Origin: AP-15 sp963737145
GTDB lineage: Bacteria; Pseudomonadota; Alphaproteobacteria; ATCC43930; CGMCC-115725
Assembly: GCA_963737145.1 (NCBI GenBank)
Contig: CAVTRO010000007.1
Span: 682,001-746,000 of the forward strand
Length of the DNA stretch: 64,000 nucleotides
Direction of reading: 5' to 3'
In this document: positions 26,390 to 34,885 of the stretch, in pieces
Layout: every line of letters begins with the position of its first letter
Numbering within the stretch: the first letter of the stretch is position 1
Notes under the pieces: model-generated
The model's input: the letters and a program-made list of their open reading frames with translations, nothing else
The model's database searches: none
Told to the model about the DNA's origin: nothing
Program-made: the position numbers and the translations under genes

Positions 26390-26550
26390 GTGCGTAACGA
26401 GCGCAGAACGGCTGCTTGGTCTGCTACATCGCTGGCGCGATGAGGCAGTCAGGGCCGGTAAAGAGGTCACGCGGATTGCGCTGGCCTTCGAAGCCGGCCG
26501 CGACGGCTTCTGGTTGGCGCGCTGGCTTGAGGCGCGTGGGGTCGAGGCGG
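26390..26550 (+). mobile_element. IS110-like transposase fragment
   Basis: The frame reads RLLGLLHRWRDEAVRAGKEV, TRIALAFEAGRDGFWLARWL, EARGVEA. This is the N-terminal RuvC-like region of IS110-type transposases. It is fused near 26550 to an IS630 fragment. Confidence 0.6.
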
Positions 26551-26970
26551 CATCGACCTGCTGGCCGGCCAGGTGCACGCCCTCGTCAAGAGCCTGCCCC
26601 GGCGAAGGCCGGGGATCGCCATCGCAGTCGCGAATTTATCGAATTCCTCAAGGGGCTGGATGCCGCCTACCCCGCGGTGACCGCGGTCAAGATAATCCTC
26701 GATAATCACTCGGCGCACGTCTCGCAAGAGACCAAGGCTTGGCTGGCGGCGCGACCTGAAGGATGCTTTCGGTTCGTGTTCACCCCCAAGCACGGCTCCT
26801 GGCTCAATCTCGTCGAGGGGTTCTTCGTCAAAGCCGCCCGCTCCGTGCTCCGTCACATCCGCGTCAGCTCGAAACACGAGCTGAAACAACGCATCATGGA
26901 GTTCATCGATGATCTCAACCGCGACCCGGTCATCCACCGCTGGCACTATCAAATCGATACCGCCGCATAA
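26551..26970 (+). mobile_element. IS630-type transposase C-terminal fragment with a 23-bp insertion
   Basis: The frame reads IDLLAGQVHALVK, then after an inserted 23 bp continues DRHRSREFIEFLKGLDAAYP, VKIILDNHSAHVSQETKAW, FTPKHGSWLNLVEGFFVK to a stop at 26970. The second Asp and the Glu of the DDE triad are present; the first is missing. This is a different IS630 subgroup from the intact element at 17460. Confidence 0.7.
26591..26613. repeat. 23-bp palindromic insertion
   Basis: The bases CCCCGGCGAAGGCCGGGG (26597–26614) form a perfect 7-bp stem with a 4-base loop. They interrupt the conserved transposase frame exactly between the codons for VHALVK and DRHRSR. Removal of 23 bp restores the frame. 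Confidence 0.6.
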
Positions 26971-27054
26971 TCCATAGCTGCGCAAATTCGGAAACGATGT
27001 ACTATGTATTATAATCGCACATTTCGCCCGATTGGCACAAAGCGACCACGCCTG

Positions 27055-27205
27055 AACCGTCAGCCTCCGAGCGCCGCGCGGAGATCACAGCGGTAGCGTG
27101 GCGCTCAGCCAACACGAAATACAGGTCGACATAATCCTTGTACGAACCGCGGCGGCCAATCGTATACGCCCTGGTGTCGGCGGCCTGCTTGTGCGTATCC
27201 GTGAG
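27055..27205 (-). pseudogene. AbiEii-type nucleotidyltransferase toxin remnant
   Basis: The minus strand reads ADTRAYTIGRRGSYKDYVDL, YFVLAERHATAVISARRS. KAYTIGRRGxxKDYVDLYF is a conserved block in nucleotidyltransferase proteins of the AbiEii/AbiGii toxin family. Both ends are lost, and no antitoxin gene is near. Confidence 0.45.
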
Positions 27206-27325
27206 GCTGTGTTTCAGCACTGAGGCGGGACCCCACCCATAAACTGCCGCGCTTGATCCCAACGTAACTCGCGTAGCTTCGACCAGCGTCTCCGTGCCCG
27301 CTCCCCAATCACCGTGAGGAACCGA

Positions 27326-27380
27326 AGGTTTGTTGCATTCTCCGCTGGAGGGAGATGGATTCGAAATTTCAGTTCCGCGA
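27326..27380 (-). repeat. T-arm-like dispersed repeat, copy 10
   Basis: TCCGCTGGAGGGAGATGG, then ATTCGAAATTTCAGTTCCGCG. Forms an inverted pair with copy 11; the complementary arms include CGCGGAACTGAAAT. Confidence 0.7.
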
Positions 27381-27511
27381 TGCCTCGCCAGCGCCAAAGC
27401 GCCTAAACAGCTCTATCGGCTTGCTGAGGCCGATGACCGCTCGGATAATACCGCCATGCCGACAGTCGATCGGCCTCAATTCGACCGAAGCCTCGAAACC
27501 GCTGTCTAATG

Positions 27512-27574
27512 CGCGCGGAACTGAAATATCGAATCCATCTCCCTCCAGGGGAGAGTCCGGTGCGAACCCGACTA
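27512..27574 (+). repeat. T-arm-like dispersed repeat, copy 11
   Basis: CGCGGAACTGAAATATCGAA, then CCATCTCCCTCCAGGGGAG and GTGCGAACCCGACT. The pair with copy 10 could fold into a long hairpin with a loop of about 130 bases. Confidence 0.7.
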
Positions 27575-27682
27575 CATGATTGCTAGCCGCCCGAGTTAAC
27601 TTCTCCAATCTTGGTCCATTGGAACCAGCACGACGAGGGCTGACCTTCGAGCCTCAGCGTCGTTTCGGATCCAACAAATGCA

Positions 27683-28429
27683 CTACGCAGCACGAATCCA
27701 CTCCTGCGGAATCGGCTGCGCCCGCTGGTCTGCGACGAGTTTTCTGCGGCGGGCCTGCTCCTCGGCGCTGATCGAAGCTGGATCCTCACGGAACTCCGGC
27801 CCCATGGCCATGGCTTTCTTAACGGCCGGCCGCTCGCCGATTTCTCCCAGCCAGCGCTTTACATTCGGGAACTCGTCGATGTCGATCTTCCGGGTTGCCC
27901 AGCTCGATGCCCAGGGATAGCAGATCATATCGGCAATCGTGTATTGGCCGACCGCGAGATAGCGCTTGTTGAACAAACCGAGGTTCATCACGCCGAAGAT
28001 ACGATGCGCTTCGTTGTCGAAGCGGCGCAGGGCGTAGGAAAGATCGCCGTTGTTGCCACTCTCGGCAGCCCGCCGGAAATGGCCCTGCTCGCCGAGCTTC
28101 GGACCCTGATTGGCCAATTGCCAGCCGACCCACTGAGCGACATCGTATTTGCCGCGCGGGTCCTGCGGGTAGAACCGTTCGGTCTTCTCGGCGAGATACA
28201 TCATGATCGGCCCGGATTCGAAAATCGAGATCGGGGCGCCGCCGCCCATCGGCTCGTCATCGACGATCGCTGGCATCCGGCCGTTCGGAGAAATCTTCAG
28301 AAATTCGGGAGCGAGCTGGTCCCCGCGGCCGATATTGATCGGTTTGATCGTGTAAGGGAGCCCCAACTCCTCGAGAAGAATGACGATCTTCTTGCCGTTT
28401 CCGGTAGGCCAGAAATAGAGGTCGATCAT
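27683..28429 (-). CDS. Glutathione S-transferase (YghU/Ure2-like)
   Basis: The 248-residue product has AAAAGGAG 8 bases before ATG 28429. N-terminal thioredoxin-like domain: MIDLYFWPTGNGKKIVILLE, KPINIGRGDQLAPEFLKISP, NGRMPAIVDD and ISIFESGPIMMYLAE (glutathione gamma-Glu site ES). The C-terminal helical domain includes AQWVGWQLANQGPKLGEQGH and YTIADMICYPW. The TGNGKK segment is typical of the nu/YghU-like class that binds two GSH. Complete and apparently single. Confidence 0.9.
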   Translation of the reverse strand: MIDLYFWPTGNGKKIVILLEELGLPYTIKPINIGRGDQLAPEFLKISPNGRMPAIVDDEPMGGGAPISIFESGPIMMYLAEKTERFYPQDPRGKYDVAQWVGWQLANQGPKLGEQGHFRRAAESGNNGDLSYALRRFDNEAHRIFGVMNLGLFNKRYLAVGQYTIADMICYPWASSWATRKIDIDEFPNVKRWLGEIGERPAVKKAMAMGPEFREDPASISAEEQARRRKLVADQRAQPIPQEWIRAA

Positions 28430-28583
28430 TGAGTTTTCTCCTTTTCAGGGTGGCAGCAGCGGGCGGAGCACGGCGATGTGCCGCACTATAAACCATAATC
28501 CGTTTACCGGCGCACATAGCCGGTCTTCAGCAAGTCTGGCTGGGAAGCTGTGTCGTCGTCTGCACTTCGGCTAAAGTCGCTCC

Positions 28584-29375
28584 ATGTCAGAGTCCGAGAG
28601 GCCACGATCACCCTTTGCCGGAATGGCCGACCTTTCCGCCCGCACACCTCTCCGGGTGCTTTCGCCCGATGAGATCGAGCGGATGCTGGCGGAGCACCGG
28701 CTTTACCTGGCGACGGAATATCACCAAGGCCACCGCGCGAATTTCTCATCAGCCGATCTGACCGGGCGAGATTTCTCGGGGCTCAATCTGCGCGGGATCA
28801 AGATGGACCGCGCCTTGCTCAGCGGGGCTGATTTCACCGGAGCCCATCTCCAAAGCGCGAACCTAATCGGCGCGATCTTACAAGAGGCGTGCTTCGACCG
28901 TGCGGATTTATCCCGGGCGCGTTTGAGCGGCGCGAACCTCGTTTCGTCAAGCCTTGAGGACGCCTGCCTCGCCGAGGCCGAGATGGAGTTCGCATTGGCG
29001 GCCAACACGGTGCTGAGAGGCGCTTGCCTGCGTGAAGCTGACATGAGCGGCGCTCAGCTCGATGCGGCCGTGCTCACCGGGGCCGACCTCCGAAAGGCGA
29101 ATCTGCGTGGCGTCGGATTCCGTCATGCAAAGCTGGACGCGGCCGACCTCCGTGATGCCCGGCTTGGTGGTGCGTTCCTGGTCGGCGCGTCGCTGCGGGG
29201 TACCGATTTGCGCGGCGCGTATCTGCGGTTGGCAAGGCTCGACGCAGCGGATCTGTCGGATGCCAACTTGGATGGAGTCGAAGGCCTGACGCAGGGACAG
29301 ATCAATCGGGCCCACTGCAACAGTGGCACAAAGCTGCCCGTACGCTTGACAGCGGTGGAAGATGGCAAACGATGA
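28584..29375 (+). CDS. Pentapeptide-repeat protein (long)
   Basis: The 263-residue product has an N-terminal non-repeat part (1–50, with LSPDEIERMLAEHRLYLAT) and about 35 pentapeptides of the A(D/N)Lxx type, e.g. ADLTGRDFSGLNLRG, ANLIGA, ADLRKANLRGVGF, forming a right-handed quadrilateral beta-helix. Some members protect gyrase by DNA mimicry, but most have no known role. It overlaps the next gene by 14 bases, indicating coupled translation. Confidence 0.85.
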   Translation: MSESERPRSPFAGMADLSARTPLRVLSPDEIERMLAEHRLYLATEYHQGHRANFSSADLTGRDFSGLNLRGIKMDRALLSGADFTGAHLQSANLIGAILQEACFDRADLSRARLSGANLVSSSLEDACLAEAEMEFALAANTVLRGACLREADMSGAQLDAAVLTGADLRKANLRGVGFRHAKLDAADLRDARLGGAFLVGASLRGTDLRGAYLRLARLDAADLSDANLDGVEGLTQGQINRAHCNSGTKLPVRLTAVEDGKR

Positions 29376-29751
29376 GCATGTCGCGATGCTTGGGCGCGGC
29401 GCCGCAGTGTGGAACGAGTGGCGGGCGAAATCCCACGATGCGCCGGACTTGTCTGGGGCCGGTCTGCGAGGGCTCGACTTGAGTGGCCTCGAACTCTCTG
29501 GCGCCGATCTTCGAGGTGCCGATCTCCGAGGCACGAATTTGAGCGGGGCGAATTTGTCGGGTGCGCATCTCGACGGCGCCAACTTCTTCAAGGCGGTACT
29601 CGATGGCGCTCGTCTTGCCGGGGCTTTTTTGAATGGAGCCCAATTCTTGAACTGCGCTCAGCTCGTTGTCACTCGGAACTGGCAATCAGCCTTCCGCGAT
29701 GACGCGCTTGCCTGTGGCGCCTCCGTTCCTGACGGAATGCCCTCGGATTAG
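29362..29751 (+). CDS. Pentapeptide-repeat protein (short)
   Basis: The 129-residue product follows in another frame: MANDEHVAMLGRGAAVWNEW, then about 16 pentapeptides (LDLSGLELSGADLRGADLRG) and a non-repeat tail ending DGMPSD. The start VxMLxxGxxxWNxWR is a common cap of short pentapeptide proteins. Likely co-expressed with the longer partner. Confidence 0.85.
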   Translation: MANDEHVAMLGRGAAVWNEWRAKSHDAPDLSGAGLRGLDLSGLELSGADLRGADLRGTNLSGANLSGAHLDGANFFKAVLDGARLAGAFLNGAQFLNCAQLVVTRNWQSAFRDDALACGASVPDGMPSD

Positions 29752-29844
29752 GTTGCCCACCGAACGGCTTACATGCCAGGGCGAACCGAACGCAACGAGT
29801 AGGACCATCAAATCGATCTGCCGGTGAAGCCCGGTCTGCGAAAA

Positions 29845-30260
29845 AGCGTAGATCGTTAAATGCTTCCACCGCCGATCCCTTCGGGACGGGAAAGAAGCGC
29901 TGTACCTCGCTGGCAAAGCGGTCAAGATAGGCTTTGAGAACCGGTGGACATGCTGGCGGGAAGTTCGCGCGCAGCATAGCGGTGGCGGCGCATCGCTCGG
30001 GCGAGCACAACGTCGCCTGCCGAGCGGACATTGCGCACCCAATTGGATTCGCCGCGGGCGCAGACCAGGTAGCGCTTCCCATCGAGGTCAAGCGGGTCCA
30101 CGGGGAGCGAGATTGTCTTGCCGCTCTTTCGCCCCCGGACTTCGAGTACGTAGAAATGACCGCGGATCAAACCGATCCAAACCAGCGAAGTGAGGACACG
30201 ACCCAGAATGCGTTCAGCGGCACCTGGCCTGAGAAAACTCGCACCACTCCCGGTCGTCAC
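29845..30260 (-). pseudogene. Deazaflavin-dependent (DDN-type) nitroreductase family gene, frameshifted
   Basis: From ATG 30260: LTSLVWIGLIRGHFYVLEVR, GRKSGKTISLPVDPLDLDGK, RYLVCARGESNWVRNVRSAG. Near 29955 the frame shifts and continues PVLKAYLDRFASEVQRFFPV, PKGSAVEAFNDL. The R-G-R-K-S-G and GxSNWVRN motifs are those of the split-barrel DDN family that uses F420 or flavin. The last strand is replaced near 29850. Confidence 0.65.
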
Positions 30261-30318
30261 CCTCTACCCCGCCTTGCTGTAGCGTCGTTCGATAGGGTAT
30301 CAGCCAGAGACCAAGTCT

Positions 30319-30380
30319 GGTTCGCACACAACTCTCCGCTGGAGGAAAGGCGGATTCGAACCGCTGGTCCCACTTGCGCC
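30319..30380 (-). repeat. T-arm-like dispersed repeat, copy 12
   Basis: CTCCGCTGGAGGAAAGG, then CGGATTCGAACCGCTGG. The 5-bp stem is changed on both sides in a compensating way (AGCGG/CCGCC). Lies at the outer edge of the inverted repeat. Confidence 0.7.
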
Positions 30381-30703
30381 TAAAAACGGGAGCGATGCCG
30401 GTGAGCGCGATGCCCTCCCTCCAGCAGCAAGTCTGCAAACCATCGATCCCTCGCGAGATCTGAAGACGCCAGCAGGTCTCCTGCGAATGCTGGACTGGTT
30501 TACATTCGAACTCTAACCAGAAACTCCGTTGACAACTGATAAGGGGCGGCCGGGAATGGGTTCCGCAGCCGGATCGCAACCGATCTAAAATCGGTGAGAT
30601 CAGCCCCGAACAAAGTAGGGGCTCCCGCCTGCGGAACCCTTCAAGTCTATGGCGATTTATTTTGTTCCATGGCGACCTCTGCCAAGAGGCTGTCGCGTCC
30701 TCG
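30336..30703. repeat. Left arm of a 368/366-bp inverted repeat
   Basis: Reverse complement of 36365–36730 with about 8 substitutions and two one-base indels (about 97%). Its right end includes a copy of the last 19 codons of the reductase gene at 34886–36421, so this arm is the derived copy. Confidence 0.95.
30411..30455 (+). repeat. T-arm-like dispersed repeat, copy 13 (right half)
   Basis: CCCTCCCTCCAGCAGCAAGTC and TGCAAACCATCGATCC; the T-arm part is absent. It faces copy 12 head to head. Confidence 0.55.
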
Positions 30704-31044
30704 TAATCGGTCAGTTGCTGCAGCAGGTTGTGGAATGGGCCCTTAGGGACCAGCCCGAGCCCCGCGATTGCGGCGGACAATGCGCCCGCCAACCGAGTTC
30801 GCGACCGGTCGCACCAACAACACTCCACCCTGCGCCGTGGAGCGCGCATTTAACGCAGCGAGGGCGATTTCGGCGATCGACGCGTTTGCCCGTGGCGCCC
30901 GACGGATTTGCCCTCCGTGACGCCGCAGGATCGCTATTGAGTGGCATCCCGAAGAATTCGTTCATCGCGTTCGGGAAGGCACCCCTCGGAGTGGGGGTAG
31001 TCGCTGCCGGACCATGGCAGGTGCTGCGCTATGGAGAGGAAGTC
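30704..31044. other. Gap without assigned genes
   Basis: About 340 bp between the inverted repeat and T-arm-like repeat copy 14. No gene motif is seen on either strand. Confidence 0.3.
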
Positions 31045-31120
31045 AGGTTCGTAACTGACTCGCTGGTGGAGGGAGATGGATTCGAACCATCGGTACCCCG
31101 CCAAGTTTTTTTTTGGCTGC
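31045..31120 (-). repeat. T-arm-like dispersed repeat, copy 14 (long form)
   Basis: GTCAGGTTCGTAACTGACTC, GGTGGAGGGAGATGG, ATTCGAACCATCGGTACC, then CGCCAAG, a T9 run and GGCTGCC. The T run with GCCAA/TTGGC arms is repeated in inverted form at copy 16. Confidence 0.8.
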
Positions 31121-31160
31121 CCCGTCCCTGCCGCGCCGGTGATGTTGCGCGCCGGCGGCC

Positions 31161-31202
31161 ACCTCTCACCCCGACCCTTTCCCCGCAAACGGGGAGAGGG
31201 AG
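31161..31202. repeat. Rhizobial-type REP palindrome
   Basis: CCTCTCACCCCGACCC, then CCCTTTCCCCG-CAAA-CGGGGAGAGGG (stem 31176–31200). This hairpin type is familiar from Bradyrhizobium intergenic regions. It lies just upstream of the transporter gene. Confidence 0.75.
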
Positions 31203-31268
31203 TATTCCGTGGTTCTGATCCGCCCGGATCGCCGTGATTGCCGGGCGGGAAATAGCGTAAAACCGCGT

Positions 31269-32552
31269 ATGGCCGCGCCGACCGCCACCCCACAGCGACC
31301 CGACCGAGCCCTCGTTTACGCCGCGATCGTCATCGTCGCCGGCGTGCTGGCCACCACCCTGGCGCAGACGCAGGTTCTGGCGCGCCTCCCGCTGCAAAAC
31401 CTGCTCAAGAACGAATTGCACGTCGACCGCACCGCGAATGCCGCGTTCTTTTTCTGGGCCGGGCTGGCGTGGTATCTAAAGCCCTTCGCCGGGATCCTGA
31501 CCGACGCGTTCCCGCTCTTCGGCAGCCGGCGCAAGAGCTACATCCTGGTCAGCGCGACATTGGCGGCGCTGTCCTGGTTGGTCCTGATCGTTACCCCGCA
31601 CGAATACCGCAAACTGCTGTTCGTCGTGATCGTCATCAACACGTTTATGATGGTCACGAGCACCGTGGTCGGCGGCTACATGGTCGAAACGGCGCAGGCC
31701 AATTCGGGCTCGGGCCGTCTAACCGCGCTGCGCCAGTTCGTCCAGCAGGCCTGTTGGATCGTCAATGGCCCCGCGGCCGGATATCTGGCTAGCATCGCCT
31801 TCGGCTGGACCGCCGCGGCGTGCGGCGGCGTCATGTTCATGCTGGTGCCGGTGACCATCCTGTTTCTGCGGGAACAGCGGCAACGATCCGATCCGCGACA
31901 CCTTCTGGAGAATGCCCGCCGCCAGCTCGTCAAAATCGCCACCGCCCGGACTATGTGGGGAGCCGCGGGCCTGATGGCGCTGTTCTACATTGCGCCGGGC
32001 TTTGCGACGGCACTCTTCTACAAGCAGCAGAACGAGCTGCACCTCGGGACGCAAGCCCAAGGCTTCCTGCAATTGATCGCCGGTGTTTGCGGCGTGCTCG
32101 CCGCTGTCGGTTACGAAATCCTGTGCCGGCGCCTTAATCTCCGCACCTTGCTGGTCGGGTGCATGATCTTCGCGACGGCGGCCAATTTAGCCTATCTGTT
32201 CTACAGCTCGGCGGGCCGCGCGCAGGCGATCGAAGCATTGAACGGCTTCGGCTACACCTTGGCCGAGCTGGCGCTGATGGATCTTGCCGTGCGCGCGACA
32301 CCTGCCGGCAGCGAGGGGTTGGGTTTTTCGTTGATGGTCAGCGTCCGCAATCTGGCGCTGTTCGGGACCGACTGGTTCGGCTCGCATTTGCTCGACGAAT
32401 ATCATTTTTCTTTTGACAGCCTGGTGCTCGCCAATTCGCTGACCACGTTGATCGCAGTTCCTCTGGTGTTTCTGCTTCCCCGGCTCCTCGTCCTCCGCAA
32501 GGACGCAGAGATCCATGAGGAGACGCCCGGGCTTGAAACCGCGATGGAATAG
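31269..32552 (+). CDS. MFS/BT1-type 12-helix transporter
   Basis: About 427 residues from ATG 31269 (a GTG at 31209 is also in frame but would start inside the REP element). Twelve hydrophobic segments are visible, from ALVYAAIVIVAGVLATTLAQ to LIAVPLVFLLPRLLVL. WYLKPFAGILTDAFPLFGSR is the loop 2–3 motif of the major facilitator superfamily in the form seen in BT1/folate-biopterin-like carriers. The substrate is unknown. It is intact and lies within the segment bounded by the large inverted repeat. Confidence 0.8.
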   Translation: MAAPTATPQRPDRALVYAAIVIVAGVLATTLAQTQVLARLPLQNLLKNELHVDRTANAAFFFWAGLAWYLKPFAGILTDAFPLFGSRRKSYILVSATLAALSWLVLIVTPHEYRKLLFVVIVINTFMMVTSTVVGGYMVETAQANSGSGRLTALRQFVQQACWIVNGPAAGYLASIAFGWTAAACGGVMFMLVPVTILFLREQRQRSDPRHLLENARRQLVKIATARTMWGAAGLMALFYIAPGFATALFYKQQNELHLGTQAQGFLQLIAGVCGVLAAVGYEILCRRLNLRTLLVGCMIFATAANLAYLFYSSAGRAQAIEALNGFGYTLAELALMDLAVRATPAGSEGLGFSLMVSVRNLALFGTDWFGSHLLDEYHFSFDSLVLANSLTTLIAVPLVFLLPRLLVLRKDAEIHEETPGLETAME

Positions 32553-32739
32553 GATCGTTATGTCTTAGCGGCACCACCGCAAGCGGTCCCGAATGATCGA
32601 TCGCGATCGTCAGGCAGCCAGAGCTGTGGCACGATCAGCGCGATCGACGGACCGGAGCGAGGGACGCAAACTCGGCTTGGTCAGCGGCCTCCGCAGCATT
32701 CAGATATTCCTCCCAGCGTTCGTGGAGCGTACGATCATC

Positions 32740-32762
32740 TTGGAGGGAGATGGATTCGCGAG
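32740..32762 (-). repeat. T-arm-like dispersed repeat, copy 15 (partial)
   Basis: CTTGGAGGGAGATGGATTCG, then the sequence diverges inside the loop. It is the left arm of an inverted pair with copy 16. Confidence 0.6.
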
Positions 32763-32802
32763 GGAGCCGGTTTATATTGCGGAAGGTGAAGGATCGACGG
32801 GC

Positions 32803-32880
32803 GGCCAAAAAAAATTGGCGGGGTACCGATGATTCAAATCCATCTCCCTCCAGCGGCGAGTCTGCAAGCTATCGGTACCT
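32803..32880 (+). repeat. T-arm-like dispersed repeat, copy 16 (long form)
   Basis: GGCGGCC, A8, TTGGCGGGGTACCGATG, ATTCAAATCCATC, TCCCTCCAGCGGCGAGTC. With copy 14 it shows that the repeat extends left into an A/T run bounded by GCCAA/TTGGC. Confidence 0.8.
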
Positions 32881-33505
32881 CGCGAGAGATCCGGTGCCGT
32901 CGATGTGCCTCACATTGCCAGCCAGCCATAGATAACGGGCACAGCTTTGTTGGACGGCCTGGGTGCTGAGCGGCGTGGAGTTCCGGCAGAACAGACCACG
33001 AACATGGAAGTCGTACCGATCCAAGGGTGCCAGCGCGAAGATGGTCAAGTCTCGGCTGCTTGGCGAAGATTGGATGTTGCCGGAAATGTGCGTTGCGTCA
33101 AAAATTGCGCTTCGTCACCTCGCATGAAATCGAGAGCAGGGCGCGTTATCGGATCTGGCTTCGGTTTGTTAGCCTCTGATGCGTACCGCTCTCGTTCGCC
33201 AATCAGGGTGGCAAAAAAGTGGCAAGGAGAACAAAATACGTCCTGCCTTGAACGCGTGACAACCGACGCGCCGGCGATCTCGCGACACAAGAGATCGTGG
33301 GATGGAGAGGTATTTCGTGACCGGAACAGGATAGTCGTAGGTTCCAGATTGGCCACCCGCCTAGAATTTGTGCAGCTGGGCGGCAGGAACCATTGAATTT
33401 CGGGGCGGGTTTTGTTGGAGAGACGAATGGGTGGCCGGCATCAAGGCCGGTTTGTCTAGGGTTGTTGCGCGAATTGGGTGGGAAAATAAGGATCAGGAGG
33501 CGGAT

Positions 33506-34150
33506 ATGGGTTATCGGATCACTCGCCGTGCCCTGATGGTGCTTGCAAGTCTCTGCTTCATTCTGTTGCTCACCGCTGCTCCCTTCACACCAGGAGCCGC
33601 CGCGGCGTCGGATCCGCAGGATGTTGTCCGAGGTTTTTACGGGGTCTTGCTCACTAACATGAGGGATGGCCGTACCCTTGGCGCGAGCGGGCGTCTTGCC
33701 AGGCTGGCTCCCGTCGTCGACAGGATTTTCGACATCCCGGCCATGACCCGGCTCGCTGTCGGCAACTCGTGGACGAACCTCAGCCCAGCCGAACAGCAGC
33801 TATTGATCGCCGCATTCCGGCATTACGTTGCCGCCACTTACGTTGACCAGTTCAACACTTATTCGGGCGAGCAGCTACAAGTCACCGGTGAACGCCCCCA
33901 CGGAGCAAATGTCGTCGTGCAGACGAGAATCGTAAAATCGAACGGCGACGCTACGCGGCTCGACTATCTGATGCGGCAGGATGAAGGCGGACCGTGGATT
34001 TCAGATGTCTATCTCGACGGCTCGATCAGTCAGCTGGCGGTACATCGCTCGGAGTTCCATTCAATCCTCCAGCGGGAGGGCATCGATGGCCTCATCCAGG
34101 CTTTGAACCGCAAGGTCGACTTGCTGAGAAATGTCGCCAAGGCGTCTTAG
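33506..34150 (+). CDS. MlaC/HpnM-like periplasmic lipid-binding protein
   Basis: The 214-residue product has AGGAGG before ATG 33506. A signal peptide (MGYRITRRALMVLASLCF… to about 36) precedes DPQDVVRGFYGVLLTNMRDG, FDIPAMTRLAVGNSWTNLSP, EQQLLIAAFRHYVAATYVDQ, WISDVYLDGSISQLAVHRSE. This is the MlaC/Ttg2D fold; in Hyphomicrobiales the hopanoid-locus member HpnM is close. It carries phospholipid or hopanoid between membranes in characterised relatives. No Mla or hpn partner genes are beside it here. Confidence 0.85.
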   Translation: MGYRITRRALMVLASLCFILLLTAAPFTPGAAAASDPQDVVRGFYGVLLTNMRDGRTLGASGRLARLAPVVDRIFDIPAMTRLAVGNSWTNLSPAEQQLLIAAFRHYVAATYVDQFNTYSGEQLQVTGERPHGANVVVQTRIVKSNGDATRLDYLMRQDEGGPWISDVYLDGSISQLAVHRSEFHSILQREGIDGLIQALNRKVDLLRNVAKAS

Positions 34151-34885
34151 CCCTCGGTCGCCATTCCATTCCCGCAGTTCGGCTGTTGATTGGTTCGCCC
34201 GGCCCAGAGCGCGGCGCGCTTCATTGATTTCCTGCTCGATCAAGGGATGGCGGGTGAGAAACCTACATTCGAACCAAAAGGCGCGCGCTGCCCTCGAGTT
34301 CCCGTTGCCCGAAAGCGTGAACCTGATGCTTTAAGTCCCGAGATTGAGAGGAGGAGAGGCAGCGCGTGAGCCCAGTGGCCGCTATTCCAGCTTCTGCCGA
34401 GCGGGCGGCCAGTACCCGAAAAACTGCCGATGCCGAGATCACTGGGCCGAGGGCATCCTCCCCCAACCTGACTGTATTCCTACGCGCCACCAAAGAGTGC
34501 AGTGCCAACCTAACTCCTTCATAAACCGGACCCCACCCAACCCACATCGGCGATAGCTCAATTGAATGGGTTCTGCATGGCCGGGTGGCAGCCGCCTTTC
34601 ATGGGAGTTAGAATGTCGCGATAAAGGCGGACGGCATCAGCGCCTCGGACGGGGACTACGGAGTCTTAGGTCACCCAGCTGTGAGGACAATCTCATTCTG
34701 CAAGAGTCGAGCGAGGCCGTAGCGATCGTTGACTGAGCACCGCTCCGGAACAACGCAACGTAAGAGCTGTTTTGCAAAGTAAGTACGCGCGGAGGCGCAC
34801 GACGCCACCGCTCATTACATGGTGATTGTTGCAGAGGGGAACGCGGCGGGCGGTGAGGCGGCAACACGGGTCCTAGGAGGATCAA
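34151..34885. other. Long gap upstream of the reductase gene
   Basis: About 730 bp without a gene I can support; the minus-strand open frame crossing it is antisense to the reductase. The last 25 bp hold TAGGAGGATCAA, a strong ribosome site for the gene at 34886. Confidence 0.4.

Larger units (their letters stand above)
32553..33505. other. Repeat-bearing gap
   Basis: About 950 bp with two T-arm-like repeat copies (32740–32762 and 32803–32880). No gene is recognised. A 103-residue minus frame at 33045–33356 has no motif. AGGAGG at about 33495 belongs to the gene at 33506. Confidence 0.4.

Noticed and set aside
31060..31120. T9 run at copy 14 as a rho-independent terminator
   Set aside because: The flanking GCCAA/TTGGC stem is short and the same run occurs inverted in copy 16, so it is part of the repeat; a terminator role cannot be separated from that.
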